Below are positions 35,143 through 43,765 of a DNA stretch of 64,000 nt, piece by piece (the first letter of the stretch is position 1; each line of letters starts with the position of its first letter). Source of the stretch: Hymenobacter persicinus. Lineage in GTDB: Bacteria > Bacteroidota > Bacteroidia > Cytophagales > Hymenobacteraceae. A program made the translations under genes and the position numbers. The stretch is from contig NZ_SEWE01000012.1 of the NCBI RefSeq assembly GCF_004167665.1, positions 1 through 64,000 on the forward strand. Direction: 5' to 3'. Below the pieces are notes generated by a model. That model was not told the DNA's origin, did not search any database, and worked only from the letters and a program-made list of their open reading frames with translations.

Positions 35143-36459
35143 TTACTTGTGGGTCACCCGGATGCTGATCCGGCGGTTTTGTGCCCGGCCCAGCGGGGTG
35201 GCATTGTCGGCCACGCCGTGTTTGCCCCCGTAGCCTTTGGCCTCGATTCGGCTCAGTGGAATGCCCATCGACACCAGTTCCGACATGGCTGCGTTGGCCC
35301 GGTCCTCGCTTAGCTTCAGGTTGGCCAGCACGTTGCCGGTGATGTCGGTATAGCCCCCAATCTTGACCCGCGCGTTGGGGAAGCTTTTCAGGATGCTGGC
35401 TACGTTGCGCAGCTGCTGCCGCGACTCGTCGGTGAGCGTCGCTTTCTTGGTGTCGAAGTACACCCGGTCAAAGTTGATCCAGCCCTTGGTGCGGTTGATG
35501 GAGTCGACCTGGGTGGCGTCGTCGGCCAGAAAGGCGTAGAGCCGATTTTCAGTCGAATTCACCCCAACCGTCTGGGTCGTGCCATCCACCAGGGTCAGGG
35601 TGATGGGACGGCCGGGGTCGTAGATGTAGTTGCCGGTGGCTGCGTCGTAGCGCCCGGCCGGATCTTCGGCCGGGCGCTGGGCCGGGGTTGGCGTGGTCGT
35701 AGCCGCCGCGGCCGGTACCAGACTCACCGGCACGCCTTCCGCGGCCGGATTTTTCAGACGATTCTGCACAAACAGGTATTCGAGCACGCCGCCGGCCACC
35801 ACCAGTAGCAGTAGCAAAGCCCAGCGCATGGCGCTACTCGTCGTGGCCGGAGCCGCCACGGGGCGGTAGTCCCGCTCACTGCCGAGCCGGGGCGTCACGT
35901 CGGCCGGGGCCAGCGGGGCGGGGCTCTGGGGCTCGTAGCGCGGGGCCGGGGCCGGCGGGTTCAGGCTGCTCGTATTCAGCTGCAGGGCCTCCAGAATGCT
36001 GGCTTTCTGCTGCTCCAACCAGGCGAATAGTTCGGGCGCGCTCAGTTCTTTCTGGTGGGCGTGGGCGCCCAGAGTGTGGAGCACGGCCTGGGCCACCATG
36101 CTCAGCAGCGTCTCAACTGAGGACGATTTCAGGCGGGTACCCTCGGCAATCTGACTAATGGTTGGGCCATAATTTTCACCCAGCAAGCCCCACATGAGTT
36201 CCGTACGCCGCTTGAGCCGGTCGGCGGTGAGTAACTCCGGCAGGCCGCCGGTATCGGTGGCCTGGTCGGCCAGGGTCCAGAGGGCTTCCACTCCCCCGGG
36301 CCGCTCGGCGCGGGCAATAAAACTGCTGAGAACAAGCGGGATAATCTTCGCCAATGCTTTGCCGACTCCCCGCTCATTCTCCCCGACCACCGCACTGGCC
36401 TGACTCACGGTATCTTCCGTAAAGTACGTCTCGACCTCTTCCAACAGGTTTTGTTGCAT
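35143..36459 (-). CDS. DUF937-OmpA fusion envelope protein
   Basis: This is a 438-residue protein of three parts. Residues about 1-160 are a helical DUF937-like domain (VGKALAKIIPLVLSSFIARA, GGLPELL). A Pro-rich linker leads to one membrane helix at about residue 225-245 (ALLLLLVVAGGVLEYLFVQ). After an Ala/Pro linker, residues about 325-438 form an OmpA/MotB peptidoglycan-binding domain (VYFDTKKATLTDESRQQL, IGGYTDITGNVLANLKLSEDR, GRAQNRRISI). The DUF937 part would be cytoplasmic and the OmpA part periplasmic, tying a cytoplasmic module to the cell wall. The gene stands alone, with an AT-rich upstream region. Confidence 0.85.
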   Translation of the reverse strand: MQQNLLEEVETYFTEDTVSQASAVVGENERGVGKALAKIIPLVLSSFIARAERPGGVEALWTLADQATDTGGLPELLTADRLKRRTELMWGLLGENYGPTISQIAEGTRLKSSSVETLLSMVAQAVLHTLGAHAHQKELSAPELFAWLEQQKASILEALQLNTSSLNPPAPAPRYEPQSPAPLAPADVTPRLGSERDYRPVAAPATTSSAMRWALLLLLVVAGGVLEYLFVQNRLKNPAAEGVPVSLVPAAAATTTPTPAQRPAEDPAGRYDAATGNYIYDPGRPITLTLVDGTTQTVGVNSTENRLYAFLADDATQVDSINRTKGWINFDRVYFDTKKATLTDESRQQLRNVASILKSFPNARVKIGGYTDITGNVLANLKLSEDRANAAMSELVSMGIPLSRIEAKGYGGKHGVADNATPLGRAQNRRISIRVTHK

Positions 36460-36471
36460 AGCAGTAAAGTT

Positions 36472-36481
36472 TACACGTGTA
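36472..36481. promoter_or_regulatory. 10-bp palindrome upstream of the DUF937-OmpA gene
   Basis: TACACGTGTA is a perfect palindrome 13 nt before the start codon at 36459. It is embedded in a 90-bp AT-rich stretch that stands out from the GC-rich surroundings and probably holds the promoter. It could be an operator; the binding protein is unknown. Confidence 0.4.
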
Positions 36482-36598
36482 CGTTTAAGTAATAATACTA
36501 ATTTTTAAATAAAAAGTAATATGATCAACCCAATACGCACTCCCACTTGCCGGCATAAAATTATGCCCGGGCAGTTATAGCAGAGCCAGCAAGTGGGA

Positions 36599-37393
36599 TT
36601 ATATGCGGCGCATTACGGCGCTGGGTTCGTCAGCGTAAATCACGGCCTGGTCGGGGAAGGGCTCCTCACCCCGGAACTTCTGCAACAGCCGGGCAGTGGT
36701 AATGATGTCCTTCTGGCAGTAGTGCACGATGCGGGGCAGGTCCTTGTCGGTGTAGAACACGCGGGCCACGTCGGCGCCGGTGATGTCGTCCTTGGGCGTG
36801 GGAATGTTGAACATGGCCGCCAGCAAGGACAGCGACGTGTACGATTTCCGGTCGCCAAACTTCCAGAGCTCCATCGTGTCGAGGTGGGCTACCTCCCAGG
36901 GTTTACGGCCGGCAATGTCGAGTTGGGGCGGCAGGGGCAGGCCGTTGATGAGCAGGCGGCGGCCCAGGTAGGGAAAGTCGAACTCCTTGCCGTTGTGGGC
37001 GCAGAGCAGAAAGTTGGGCTTGCGGGCCAGCAACGCCGAAAACTCCCGCAGCATAGTCGGCTCATCGTGGTCGGCGAAGCTCTTGACGCGGAAGCGCCAC
37101 TGCTCCTCCTGCCGGTCGAAGGTGAAGCAGCCCACCGAAATGCACACCACGCGGCCAAACTCGGCGTAAATCCCGGCTTGCTCAAACAGGGTGGCCGCTT
37201 CCAGGTACGAGGGCATTTCCTCCACGTCGGCGCGGCTCGAGCTCCAGCCTTTTTCCCGGCGCAGGGCGTGGCACTTGTGCTCCCAGAGCAGACGCAGCAT
37301 GTCGTTGAGCTCGTCGTGGCAGCCCACGCAGGGCACCGTTTCGATATCGAGCACGAACAGCTGGTCGAGGGGAGTTTTGTGCAGAATCTGCAT
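36599..37393 (-). CDS. 3'-5' exonuclease of the PolB-like exo2 family
   Basis: This 264-residue DEDD-type exonuclease has motif ExoI in LFVLDIETVPCVG (about residues 12-24), ExoII in AHNGKEFDFPYLGRRLL (about 128-144) and ExoIII in HYCQKDIITTARLL (about 230-243, YxxxD form). This matches the predicted 3'-5' exonuclease family related to the proofreading domain of polymerase B. It is cytoplasmic and presumably acts in DNA repair or turnover. It stands alone, about 140 bp from the OmpA-type gene. Confidence 0.85.
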   Translation of the reverse strand: MQILHKTPLDQLFVLDIETVPCVGCHDELNDMLRLLWEHKCHALRREKGWSSSRADVEEMPSYLEAATLFEQAGIYAEFGRVVCISVGCFTFDRQEEQWRFRVKSFADHDEPTMLREFSALLARKPNFLLCAHNGKEFDFPYLGRRLLINGLPLPPQLDIAGRKPWEVAHLDTMELWKFGDRKSYTSLSLLAAMFNIPTPKDDITGADVARVFYTDKDLPRIVHYCQKDIITTARLLQKFRGEEPFPDQAVIYADEPSAVMRRI

Positions 37394-37562
37394 AACGGGG
37401 GCCTATAATCGTATCCGGATACCGAAGATAGGCTATTCGGCCGCTTGCGGGGCGTTTGAAACGAAATTTTCTCCGCGGCGCAGCTGATCCGGCAGCCCTT
37501 GCCCTGGCCCGGCCAGCCCGGATTTCAGCCAGCCTCGGCGGGACAGATTTCTCAACCGCCCG

Positions 37563-37607
37563 AAAAAAAACCGCCCTCTCCCGGCGGTGTGAAACCGGGA
37601 GGGGCGG
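37563..37607 (-). terminator. terminator at the end of the two-component operon
   Basis: Read on the minus strand, the stem ccgcccctcccgg / ccgggagagggcgg (one bulge) has a 10-nt loop and is followed by eight T. It is about 290 nt past the response-regulator stop. Confidence 0.8.
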
Positions 37608-37679
37608 GAGTCGGTCGGAATGTCCGGGGCACGACGGCCGCGAAGTTGCCGGACAGCGAAAGGGCTGAGCGGAGCAGGC

Positions 37680-37754
37680 TTAGGCCAGGGCGGGACGCCC
37701 GGTAAGCCAAAGACCCATCATCATCAGAAGCAATTGGCGGCGTGGCTTGGACAT
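37680..37754 (-). CDS. possible 24-residue signal-peptide-like micropeptide
   Basis: An ATG at 37754 opens 24 codons that read as a complete Sec signal peptide. It has a basic start (MSKPRRQ), a hydrophobic core (LLLMMMGLWLTG) and an ALA signal-peptidase site, followed at once by TAA. It lies between the response-regulator gene and a minus-strand terminator. It could be a real micropeptide, a leader, or the remnant of an exported protein whose mature part was lost. Evidence is composition and position only. Confidence 0.3.
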   Translation of the reverse strand: MSKPRRQLLLMMMGLWLTGRPALA

Positions 37755-37896
37755 GGCGACAGACAGTTGGCGGGATATCCAGTGGCTCCGGAGGCCGTCC
37801 GCGGAAGCGGAGTTGCCGGGGTCATTGGTCGACATGAAGGTGCGGTTTTCCGGGGCCCAGCACAATCACATGATAATGTGAGCCGGGCGCGGCGGC

Positions 37897-38553
37897 CTAG
37901 GTCAGCCCCTGGCGCAGGGCCTTGGACACGGCCTCGGTCATGGAGCGCACGTGCAGCTTTTCGTAGATTTTTTTGATGTGGGAGCGGACCGTGTCGATGC
38001 TGATGCCCCGGTCGGCGGCAATCATCTTGTAGCTGTAGCCTTCCACGAGCAGCCCCAACACTTCCTGCTCCCGGGCGCTGAGGCTGGCCAACGACTCTTC
38101 CTGCTGGGCCGCCACCGGGGCCTTGGTGCGCGGAAACAGGCGCAGCACCTGCCGGGCAATGCCGGGCGTCATCGGGGCCCCACCCTGCCGCACCTCCCCG
38201 ATGGCTTCGAGCAGCTTGGCGGGCGGCGTTTTCTTGAGCAGGTAGCCGTCGGCGCCGGCGCAGATGGCCTCAAACACCCGGTCATTGTCCTCGAACACGG
38301 TCAGCATCACCACGTTCACCTTGGGTGTGGCCACCTTGATGTGGCGCAGCCCCTCGATGCCGGTCATCCCGGGCATGTCGATGTCCATCAGCACCACGTC
38401 GGGGGTGAAGCGGGCCACGTCGGCGGGGGCCTGCATGCAGTTGCCCAGCGCCCCGACCAGCTCCAGGCCCGGGGAGCCGGCCAGCAGCTGGCTCAGGCTG
38501 GTGCGCAGGTCGTAGTTGTCTTCGTAAATCAGGACGCGCGTCGGGGTTTGCAT
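37897..38553 (-). CDS. NarL/LuxR-type response regulator
   Basis: This 218-residue protein has a receiver domain (residues about 5-120): acidic pocket YEDNYD, phospho-acceptor Asp in VVLMDIDMPGMTG, and Lys in YLLKKTPPAKLL. A LuxR-type helix-turn-helix is at about 150-215 (LSAREQEVLGLLVEGYSYKM, ISIDTVRSHIKKIYEKL). The ATG at 38553 is chosen just before the first strand. It lies 77 nt after the sensor kinase gene and is surely its partner. It would bind DNA as a phosphorylated dimer; targets are unknown. Confidence 0.92.
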   Translation of the reverse strand: MQTPTRVLIYEDNYDLRTSLSQLLAGSPGLELVGALGNCMQAPADVARFTPDVVLMDIDMPGMTGIEGLRHIKVATPKVNVVMLTVFEDNDRVFEAICAGADGYLLKKTPPAKLLEAIGEVRQGGAPMTPGIARQVLRLFPRTKAPVAAQQEESLASLSAREQEVLGLLVEGYSYKMIAADRGISIDTVRSHIKKIYEKLHVRSMTEAVSKALRQGLT

Positions 38554-38630
38554 GGCGGAGATGGATAAGGGGTTACCAGTCCTCAAGTTACGAAGCCCGG
38601 CAGTAGCCGGCCGCTACATGATGATGTGGC

Positions 38631-41600
38631 CTAGCTGGTCAGCGGCAGGCTCAGCCGCAGCGTGGTGCCCTGGCCGGGAGTGCTGTGAATGGTCAGCTCC
38701 CCGTGCAGGGCGGCGGCGCGGGCCCGCATGTTGGTCATGCCGTTGCCCCCGCCCTGGGCCGGGGCGGCGGGGTCGAAGCCGATGCCGTCGTCCTGCACCA
38801 GCAGCACGAGACGGGTGTGCTCAAAGGTTAGGGCAATGGTGGCGTGCTGGCAGTGGGCGTACTTAGCCAGGTTGTTCACGGCCTCCTTGAAGAGCAGAAA
38901 AAACTCCCGGCGCGCGCGCATGGTCAGCTTCAGGCCCGCTACCGAGGGGTCGGTGCGGAAGTGCAGGTCGATGCCGCGGGCTTCGAGCACGTCGGAGGCG
39001 AAGCTGCGCATGCGGGCCGTCACGTCTTCCAGCGAGTCGTGGGCGGGGTTGATGGTCCAGACGATGTCGTCCATGGCGTCGAGCATGCGGTGGGAGCTTT
39101 CCCCGATCTGCTCGAGCACCGCCGCGGCCTGCTCGGGGCGGTCCTGGCGCTGGTGGTTGCGGGCAATCTGGCTCAGGATGGAAATGCTGCTCAGCGTGGA
39201 GCCCATGTCGTCGTGCAGGTCGCGGGCAATGCTGTGGCGCACGCCTTCCAGGGCCAGCACCTGCCGGATGCGCAGCTGGTAGGCCAGAAACAGCAGAGCC
39301 AGCACCACCCAGCTGATCAGAATTCGAAACCACCAGGTGCGGTACCAGGGCGGCTGCACCACCACCACCAACGCCGTACCCTGCGGATTCCAGACCCCAT
39401 CGTTGTTGGCCGCCCGCACCCGGAACGTATAGGTGCCCGGGTCGAGGTTGGTGTAGGTGGCCTCGTGCCGGGTGCCGGCCAGTACCCAGCCCGGGTCAAA
39501 GTTTTCAAGCTTGTAGGCGTAGCGGTTCTTGTCGGGCAGGCGGTAGTTGAGGGCCGCAAACTCCAGGGAAAAAAAGTAGTCCTGGGGCGAGAGGCGGATG
39601 CTGCGCCGCTCCGTGATGCTGGTATCGAGCTCCACGAGCTGGTCGAATTTGCGGAAGCCGGTGAGTACCACCGGGGGCGGCACGGCGTTGGTCGGCACGG
39701 TGGCGGGCCGGAAGCTCACCAGCCCCTTGACCCCGCCGAAATACAGCCGGCCGCTGCCACCGCGGTGGAAGGCGCCGGCATTGAACTCGTCGTGGGGCAG
39801 CCCGTCGCGCACGTCGAAGGTGTGAAACTGGTTGGAAGCGGGCGTGAGCCGGGCCAGGCCCTTGTTGGTCGACATCCACAGGTCGTGGTGCTCGTCTTCC
39901 AGAATGCCGTATACCACGTCGTTGGGCAGGCCCTGGGGCTCCCGAAACGTGGTAAAGTGCTGCTCCCCGTCGTAGCGGCACAGCCCCCCGCCCTCGGTGC
40001 CGAACCAGACGCGCCCGGCTTGGTCTTGCATAATGCAGCGCACCCGGTTGCTGCTCAGGCTGGTCGGGGTGCGGTTGTCGGTGCGGAAGGTTTCGAAGGT
40101 GCGGGTGGCAGGATTGTAGCGGCAGAGTCCGTCGCCGGTGCCCACCCACACGGCGCCGCGCTGGTCCTGGAGCACGGCGCGCACGAAGTTGTTGCACAGG
40201 CTGCGCGGGTCGCGCGGGTCGTGGCGAAACACGGTGAAGCGCTGCGCATCCGGCTCAAAGAGCGTCAGGCCGGCCTCCGTCCCGATCCAGAGGCGGTTCT
40301 GGCGGTCCAGGTACAACGAGCGGATAAAGTCGGCGCTGAGCGAATTGGGCCGGGCCGGGTCGTGGCGGTAGTGGGTGAAGCGGGTGGCGCCGGGCTCCAG
40401 GCAGTCGAGCCCCTCGCTCTGGGTGCCCACCCACAGGCGGCCCTGCTGGTCGAAGCACAGGGCCCGGATAAAGTCCTCGCTCAGGCTGCCGGGGTCGGCG
40501 GGGTCGTGGCGAAACTGCCGCCGCTGCTTCGTGACCGGGTCGTAGCACACCAGCCCTTCGCTTTCGGTCCCGACCCACACCCGGCGCTGGGCGTCCTCGC
40601 TCACGGCCCACACCGAGTTGGGCAGCCCCGGCGTAATCGGGTAGCGCGTGAAGGCGGCGGGCCGGGCCTCGAAGCTGCACACCCCGCCTTCGGTGCCGGC
40701 CCACAGCAGCCCCGAGCGGTCCTGAAACAGGGAAAGCACCACATTGTCGGCCAACGAGTGGGGCGTGGCCAGCTCGTGCCGGTACGTGACAAAGCCCCCC
40801 GACCCGGGCAGGTAGCGCGCCAGGCCCGCCCCCGTGCCCACCCACAGCAGGCCCTGGGCATCGAGCCACACGGCCTTGATGGCATCGCTGGGCAGGCTGC
40901 CCGCCGCGGTTGGGCTGGCCCGGAAAAGGCGGGGCCCGGCTAATCCGGCGGGCAGGTAACCCAGCCCGTCGGCTTCGGTGCCCACCCACAGGCCCCCGCG
41001 GGCGTCGGGGCACAGCGCCGTGATGGACGAGGAAGCCGGCCAGCGGCCCGCGGCCTCCAGCGTCCCGGTTGCCTCGTTCAGCCGGCTCACTTGCCCTTCG
41101 CCGGTGCCCACCCACAGCTCCCCCTGCCGGTCCTCGGTGATGGTACGGATGGAGTTGCGGCGGGCGGTGGCCGACTCGGCGAAGCGGTGGCGGAACAGCT
41201 GAAAGCGGCCGGTTTGGGGGTTGAAGCGTTGCAGGCCGGTTTCGGTGCCCACCCACACCTGCCCCCGCCGGTCGCAGAACACCGACCACACGAAGTTGTC
41301 GATCAGGCTGCCGGCGCTGTCGGCGTCGTGTTGAAAGGCGCGAAACCGCTCGGTCAGCGGGTTGTAGCGGCACACGCCCCCGCCCCCGGTGCCCACCCAG
41401 AGCTGGCCCTGCTGGTCGGGGGCCAGGGCCCGGATAAAGTTGCTGCTCAGGCTGCCGGCCCGCTGGGCGTCGTTGCGGAAGATGCGGAAACCGGTGCCGT
41501 CGTAGCGGCTCAGCCCGTCTTGGGTGCCCAGCCAGAGGAAGCCCCGGCGGTCCTGAGTCAGGCAGTACACGCTGTTTTCCGACAGGCCGTTGGTGCTCGA

Positions 41601-41717
41601 CAGGGTGCGAAACGTGGGACTCGGCGCCGGCTGGGCTAGGGCGCCGCGCAGCCCGGCCAGGCTCAGCACCAGCCCCAGCACGCTCCACCGCAGCCAGTTA
41701 ACGAGAGAATTACGCAT
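38631..41717 (-). CDS. propeller-type two-component sensor histidine kinase
   Basis: This 1028-residue protein has a signal peptide (VLGLVLSLAGLRGALA). Residues about 30-640 contain about a dozen reg_prop repeats, recognisable by recurring WVGT and D..G..W motifs, which build two periplasmic beta propellers. Residues about 660-760 form a Y_Y_Y domain (YAYKLENFDPGWVLAGTRHE, GTYTFRVRAANNDG). A membrane helix at about 775-800 precedes the HisKA_3 dimerisation helix (HSIARDLHDDMGSTLSSISI) with its phospho-acceptor His. The HATPase_c domain ends with GNGMTNMRARAAALHG. There is no fused receiver or AraC domain, unlike HTCS hybrids of Bacteroides. It probably senses an extracellular ligand. Confidence 0.92.
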   Translation of the reverse strand: MRNSLVNWLRWSVLGLVLSLAGLRGALAQPAPSPTFRTLSSTNGLSENSVYCLTQDRRGFLWLGTQDGLSRYDGTGFRIFRNDAQRAGSLSSNFIRALAPDQQGQLWVGTGGGGVCRYNPLTERFRAFQHDADSAGSLIDNFVWSVFCDRRGQVWVGTETGLQRFNPQTGRFQLFRHRFAESATARRNSIRTITEDRQGELWVGTGEGQVSRLNEATGTLEAAGRWPASSSITALCPDARGGLWVGTEADGLGYLPAGLAGPRLFRASPTAAGSLPSDAIKAVWLDAQGLLWVGTGAGLARYLPGSGGFVTYRHELATPHSLADNVVLSLFQDRSGLLWAGTEGGVCSFEARPAAFTRYPITPGLPNSVWAVSEDAQRRVWVGTESEGLVCYDPVTKQRRQFRHDPADPGSLSEDFIRALCFDQQGRLWVGTQSEGLDCLEPGATRFTHYRHDPARPNSLSADFIRSLYLDRQNRLWIGTEAGLTLFEPDAQRFTVFRHDPRDPRSLCNNFVRAVLQDQRGAVWVGTGDGLCRYNPATRTFETFRTDNRTPTSLSSNRVRCIMQDQAGRVWFGTEGGGLCRYDGEQHFTTFREPQGLPNDVVYGILEDEHHDLWMSTNKGLARLTPASNQFHTFDVRDGLPHDEFNAGAFHRGGSGRLYFGGVKGLVSFRPATVPTNAVPPPVVLTGFRKFDQLVELDTSITERRSIRLSPQDYFFSLEFAALNYRLPDKNRYAYKLENFDPGWVLAGTRHEATYTNLDPGTYTFRVRAANNDGVWNPQGTALVVVVQPPWYRTWWFRILISWVVLALLFLAYQLRIRQVLALEGVRHSIARDLHDDMGSTLSSISILSQIARNHQRQDRPEQAAAVLEQIGESSHRMLDAMDDIVWTINPAHDSLEDVTARMRSFASDVLEARGIDLHFRTDPSVAGLKLTMRARREFFLLFKEAVNNLAKYAHCQHATIALTFEHTRLVLLVQDDGIGFDPAAPAQGGGNGMTNMRARAAALHGELTIHSTPGQGTTLRLSLPLTS

Positions 41718-42007
41718 GCGCACAACAGATAGCCCCGGAATACTTCGGCCGTAGGTCGGGTGCCGGCCCACGGGGCTGCAACCTAGGTATTTCCCGCCGT
41801 TTGCCCATACTCCAGCCCGGCAGCTTGGGCCCCGCCAGCTCGGGTGCAGCGTGGCCTCGACCAGCCAGTCTGCTCCGCACGGCCCACATTCGGGCGCAAG
41901 CCTTATCTTGTCTGGGCGTCGGTGGGGCTACTTCCGCCTGGGCACTTTAGTCGACTACTGCCACAGTTTCCTACCCTTCGGGTACGGCCAGCTATTCTCC
42001 GAAATCA
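41718..42007. other. divergent promoter region
   Basis: This 290-bp region lies between the sensor kinase (minus) and the PhyH-like gene (plus). I see no exact TAnnTTTG box and no gene. Several short open frames are shadows of GC-rich sequence. Confidence 0.35.
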
Positions 42008-43057
42008 ATGCTCATACCATCTTCTCCCCTGCCTTCCCCTACTATCAGCTCCGCCGAAATGGGCAGCCTGGGCGTTCGGCACTTAAAGCGCTTCTGGGCG
42101 CGCCAACTCGCCAACGGTACCGGTCAGGCGGCCGACAGCACCGAGCAGGACTGGCGTTTCGACAACCTGGTGCTCAATGCCCTGGGCCTGGCGCTGGGCG
42201 AAACCCTTAGCTACCTGATGCAGGCCCGCCCCGACTTTGCCGAGTTTGAGCGCTGGGTGCTGGCCCGCAACGAAGGACCGCTCGACGCTGGACTGCTGGC
42301 GCGCCTGAACAGCACCCTGGCCGGGCAGCCCTACACTGCCGCCGCCCTGGCCCCCCTGCACGCCCTGGATGCCCTCGACGACGTGCTCAGCCCGGAAGAT
42401 TTGCGCCACTGGGATGAGCATGGCTACGTCATTGTCCGCAATGCGGTGTCGCGGGAGCAGGCGCGGGCCACCGAACAGGCCGTCTGGGAAATGCTGGAAA
42501 TGCGGCCTGACGACGTGGCGTCCTGGTACGAGAAGCCCATTGGCAGGGGTATCATGATGGATTTCTACCACCACCCTACGCTGCGGGCCAACCGCCACGC
42601 TCCCCGGATCCAGAAAGCCTATGCCCAGCTCTGGCAGACGTCCGACCTCTGGGCGACTACCGACCGGACCAGCTTCAACCCGCCCGAAACGCCGGCCCTA
42701 CCTCACCAAGGCTTCCAGCTGCACTGGGACGTGAGCCTGCAGCCCCCTTTTCACTTCGGTACCCAGGGCCTGCTCTACCTCTGCGACACCCCGGCGGAGC
42801 AGGGCGCCTTTCGCTGCGTGCCCGGCTTTCACCGCCGCCTGGAAAGCTGGCTGCGGGAGTTGCCCGCCGGTACCGACCCGCGCGACGTCACCCTCGACGC
42901 GCAGGCCGTACCCATTGCCGCCCAGGCTGGCGACTTCATTATCTGGCACCACTTTCTGCCCCACGGCAGCAGCCCCAACCGCGGCACCTACCCCCGCATC
43001 GTGCAGTACCTGAACATGTACCCGGTGGACTTCCGGGAGACGATGGCGTGGCGGTAG
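42008..43057 (+). CDS. phytanoyl-CoA dioxygenase family protein
   Basis: This 349-residue putative Fe(II)/2-oxoglutarate dioxygenase has its PhyH domain from about residue 125. YVIVRNAVSREQARATEQAV is the first strand-helix of the fold. The metal ligands His and Asp are in FQLHWDVSLQPP (about 238-249). The distal His is in HHFLPHGSSPNRG (about 316-328), with an Arg nearby for 2-oxoglutarate. The N-terminal 120 residues are a helical extension. The substrate is unknown. It is divergent from the sensor kinase and might be under its control, which is conjecture. Confidence 0.85.
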   Translation: MLIPSSPLPSPTISSAEMGSLGVRHLKRFWARQLANGTGQAADSTEQDWRFDNLVLNALGLALGETLSYLMQARPDFAEFERWVLARNEGPLDAGLLARLNSTLAGQPYTAAALAPLHALDALDDVLSPEDLRHWDEHGYVIVRNAVSREQARATEQAVWEMLEMRPDDVASWYEKPIGRGIMMDFYHHPTLRANRHAPRIQKAYAQLWQTSDLWATTDRTSFNPPETPALPHQGFQLHWDVSLQPPFHFGTQGLLYLCDTPAEQGAFRCVPGFHRRLESWLRELPAGTDPRDVTLDAQAVPIAAQAGDFIIWHHFLPHGSSPNRGTYPRIVQYLNMYPVDFRETMAWR

Positions 43058-43080
43058 GCAGCTTATAGGCTTTTATAGAA

Positions 43081-43701
43081 ATGACGTCTACAAGCCCATT
43101 TGAGTACGCCGAAGTAATCAACATCTTAGCTGAAGGACTGCGTCTAGGTTTGTTTACTAAGCAGCAAGTAACGCAGTGGGCCGACAGCTTCATTTTGCGG
43201 GACGAGCAGCCAGATATCTTCTTTATTGAACTCGCCCTGAGCCCTAATGATGATGAGGCACTTACGGTTTTAACCGAAGCCGTCGGTAGTATGTCTGCGG
43301 AGACAACTCCTCGGCCCTTGTTTGGCGCTATCTACGGGCAAGTACTGAGACAGGAGAAATCCATTGTAGAGGCGGCCCTTAGCTTGTCACCCTTTACATG
43401 GGAGGGTGAGCTGCTGACCAAGCGGGAATTCGACGTTGTAAATGACCTTTACTATACCGCTGACCTCGCCGATGCAGTAGGTGAATCCGATCTGGCAGTA
43501 TTGGAAAAAAACACGTTAGAGTTTCTTGCTCCCTATCAGAACTACACCATCGAGAACTATGCTCACTGGAATGAGCTCGACCAAGAAATCAATTTAAAGC
43601 TCGCTCCCCCATCCTTATCCGATGACGTAATTCAAAAAGCGGCAACTCTCCAAGGGCCGGCAACTCCCGTCAGAAAACATTGGTGGCAGTTTTGGAAATG
43701 A
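43081..43701 (+). CDS. protein of unknown function, AT-richer than neighbours
   Basis: This 206-residue soluble, acidic protein is predicted mostly helical. It has no signal peptide and no recognised family. It ends in a basic aromatic tail (RKHWWQFWK) of a kind seen at the C-termini of assorted Bacteroidota proteins of unknown role. GC content is visibly lower than in the PhyH gene 23 nt upstream, so it may be acquired even though it is probably co-transcribed. The size and acidic helical character resemble small immunity-type proteins, but no toxin gene lies nearby. Confidence 0.55.
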   Translation: MTSTSPFEYAEVINILAEGLRLGLFTKQQVTQWADSFILRDEQPDIFFIELALSPNDDEALTVLTEAVGSMSAETTPRPLFGAIYGQVLRQEKSIVEAALSLSPFTWEGELLTKREFDVVNDLYYTADLADAVGESDLAVLEKNTLEFLAPYQNYTIENYAHWNELDQEINLKLAPPSLSDDVIQKAATLQGPATPVRKHWWQFWK

Positions 43702-43711
43702 CAGCAACGAC

Positions 43712-43742
43712 AAGCGGCTCCTGATCTACCAGGAGCCGCTTC
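43712..43742. terminator. terminator between convergent genes at 43701 and 43766
   Basis: The hairpin aagcggctcctg / caggagccgctt has a 6-nt loop. It can act for the plus-strand orphan gene and for aspS on the minus strand. The T run is short. Confidence 0.7.
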
Positions 43743-43765
43743 TGCATTTTGCGCTAAAAAAATAT

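Larger units (their letters stand above)
37394..37896. other. intergenic region with terminator and tiny ORF
   Basis: This 503-bp gap holds a minus-strand terminator (37563-37607) and a 24-codon signal-peptide-like ORF (37680-37754). A short hairpin-like cacatgataatgtg lies at 37867-37880, just past the response-regulator stop. The 290 nt between the regulator stop and the terminator would form an unusually long 3' UTR or a separate small RNA. Confidence 0.5.

Noticed and set aside
37394..37896. Search for a tRNA or other structured RNA gene in the longest gene-free stretches
   Set aside because: No tRNA-like cloverleaf, GTTCGA-type T loop or known riboswitch core could be seen here or in the other gaps.
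38844..40943. Antisense open frame of 699 codons across the sensor kinase
   Set aside because: It has the same GC-skew origin. The regular repeats it shows are the complement of the reg_prop repeats in the kinase gene.
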